Shown in pieces: positions 7,134-8,008 of a DNA stretch of 8,008 nt; the first letter of the stretch is position 1; the number at the start of each line of letters is the position of its first letter. The notes below the pieces were generated by a model that saw nothing but the letters and a program-made list of their open reading frames with translations, did not search any database and had not been told where the DNA came from. Source of the stretch: an uncultured Acetatifactor sp. (GTDB lineage Bacteria; Bacillota; Clostridia; Lachnospirales; Lachnospiraceae); NCBI GenBank assembly GCA_910586435.1, contig CAJUGT010000164.1, forward strand, positions 1 through 8,008, in the 5' to 3' direction. The position numbers and the translations under genes are program-made.

Positions 7134-7898
7134 GTGAATCACTATAATATGGGCCGAATGTTTCAGTCGTCCGGTATGGGTATGTCAAATAGAAATGCCA
7201 ATGGAGGTGCTTCTCAGTCCTCTTGTGATTGTAATTATGGACAAAATGCAGCAATATCAAATGAAGCGCAATATGGATGTACGGAGGAACCTGATTATGA
7301 AGCAATGGAATCAAGAGGTATACCGGGGCCTATGGGGCCAAGGGGAGAACCCGGCGTGCCGGGATGTCCGGGTGAGCGTGGGGAACCCGGTCCCCAGGGC
7401 GTTACAGGACCTCAGGGTCCTCAGGGGGCTACAGGACCCATGGGTCCAAGAGGAGAACCCGGGCCATGTGGGCCGGCAGGACCGCCTGGTTATCCCCAAA
7501 ACCATATATTCGCGTCGTTTATCAGTCAGGGTCTCATCATGCCGGAGAGAGCCATTCTTCCGCTGAAAATGGAGATACCGGATATCACCCAAAATATTTC
7601 TTTATGCAGCAACTGCTCCGTGGCTTTGAACGCAGGATATTATGCCATTTACTATTATGTATCTGCGGTAACAAGGAAGAGTGGATTTATTAAGCTTACT
7701 CCAATGATAAATGACCGAAAGAAAACTATGTATTCAGCATTCGCAAAGGCAGCCCGGCAGAAAGAAATGCTGGTGATATCGAGATATTTTATCATAGAAA
7801 TACCGGAAGGATCTGTGCTGCTCTTTCAATGGAATTCTTCATCAGAAATTTGCAAAATTAACATGACTTTAAGCATAGAAAAACTATGCAGACAATAG
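7134..7898 (+). CDS. Collagen-like protein with a BclA/C1q-like C-terminal domain, probable spore-surface protein
   Basis: The product has 254 residues. Residues 1-61 are a low-complexity, Met/Gly/Asn/Ser-rich head with a CDC motif (31-33). Residues 62-121 are 20 uninterrupted Gly-X-Y triplets, rich in GEP, GPQ and GPR, which should form a collagen triple helix. Two triplets carry cysteine (C78, C112). Residues 122-254 form a beta-rich globular domain (ALNAGYYAIYYYVSA, FIKLTP, EIPEGSVLLFQW) that resembles the trimerising jelly-roll end of BclA-type exosporium filaments and C1q. There is no signal peptide or membrane segment, as in BclA-like proteins that assemble from the mother cell. Start GTG 7134 follows from the ribosome binding site at 7118-7126. 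The gene is monocistronic here, with its own candidate promoter near 6975. The collagen part is certain; the spore location is inference, and phage tail or other surface collagens are alternatives. Confidence 0.88.
   Translation: MNHYNMGRMFQSSGMGMSNRNANGGASQSSCDCNYGQNAAISNEAQYGCTEEPDYEAMESRGIPGPMGPRGEPGVPGCPGERGEPGPQGVTGPQGPQGATGPMGPRGEPGPCGPAGPPGYPQNHIFASFISQGLIMPERAILPLKMEIPDITQNISLCSNCSVALNAGYYAIYYYVSAVTRKSGFIKLTPMINDRKKTMYSAFAKAARQKEMLVISRYFIIEIPEGSVLLFQWNSSSEICKINMTLSIEKLCRQ
7317..7496 (+). repeat. Collagen Gly-X-Y repeat region
   Basis: This stretch has 20 tandem 9-nt codon triplets, each encoding Gly-X-Y, and is GC-richer than its surroundings. The peptide GPMGPRGEPG occurs twice (residues 65-74 and 101-110), which suggests internal duplication. 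Such tracts commonly vary in length between strains by slippage. Confidence 0.9.
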
Positions 7899-7916
7899 TC
7901 AAAAAAGTCCGGAACA

Positions 7917-7964
7917 GTCCAGCTGAGAAATGTTAAGCCATTTATTATCAATATTTCGCTGGAC
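7917..7964. repeat. Inverted repeat downstream of the collagen-like gene
   Basis: GTCCAGC (7917-7923) is perfectly complementary to GCTGGAC (7958-7964). Inside, GAAAT (7927-7931) pairs with ATTTC (7953-7957) after a 3-nt bulge, leaving a 21-nt AT-rich loop. There is no T run directly after it on the plus strand. On the minus strand TTTTTT follows only after 10 more bases, so it is at best a weak terminator for a convergent gene. It could also be a recombination site or an end of a small repeat. Nothing else is recognised in 7899-8008. Confidence 0.5.
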
Positions 7965-8008
7965 AGGTGGGGTTGCGAAGGTACACGAGAGCAAATTTCA
8001 TGAGACAC

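Noticed and set aside
6645..7142. Minus-strand frames of 165 and 137 codons over the end of queH and the collagen leader
   Set aside because: They run through the queH 3' end, the terminator and the hairpin leader, with no ribosome binding site and no domain signature.
7317..7496. CRISPR-like or tandem DNA repeat array
   Set aside because: The periodicity is 9 nt and is explained by Gly-X-Y codons. There are no spacer units, and no cas genes are nearby.

Overview
The window looks like a chromosomal segment from a Firmicute of the class Clostridia, probably Lachnospiraceae-like. This rests on protein style, strong purine-rich ribosome binding sites, moderate GC, an Rpn-type nuclease tail, a QueH-type epoxyqueuosine reductase and a BclA-like collagen protein. 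The assignment is inference; no rRNA or other taxonomic marker is present. All recognised genes are on the + strand.

Layout. (1) Bases 2-193 are the last 63 codons of a gene whose start lies outside the window, probably an Rpn / PD-(D/E)XK nuclease-transposase family protein. (2) Bases 194-514 are non-coding. They hold a possible structured RNA or 3' UTR, a long A/T-flanked intrinsic terminator (343-390) and a good sigma-A promoter (TTGCCA-N17-TATACT, 427-455). (3) Bases 515-6763 form a three-gene unit: sbcD (nuclease), sbcC (a very long Rad50-like ATPase of 1454 residues) and queH (tRNA queuosine maturation). Gaps are 28 and 38 nt, and an intrinsic terminator follows at 6802-6840. (4) Bases 6841-7133 are non-coding but rich in dyad symmetry: three or four hairpins, a perfect TATAAT that also fits a sigma-K-type -10, and an apparent structured 5' leader. 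(5) Bases 7134-7898 encode a 254-residue collagen-like protein with 20 uninterrupted Gly-X-Y triplets and a C-terminal domain resembling the BclA/C1q-type trimerising domain. (6) Bases 7899-8008 hold an inverted repeat and no gene.

How the genes fit together. SbcD and SbcC form the bacterial Mre11-Rad50 complex, which cuts DNA hairpins and processes double-strand ends. QueH acts on tRNA and has no known mechanistic link to SbcCD; it most likely shares the transcript by position. The collagen-like gene is a separate unit and may be a spore-surface protein expressed late in the mother cell. I found no convincing new defence or mobile system. The most interesting unexplained sequence is the structured leader and promoter region of the collagen gene.
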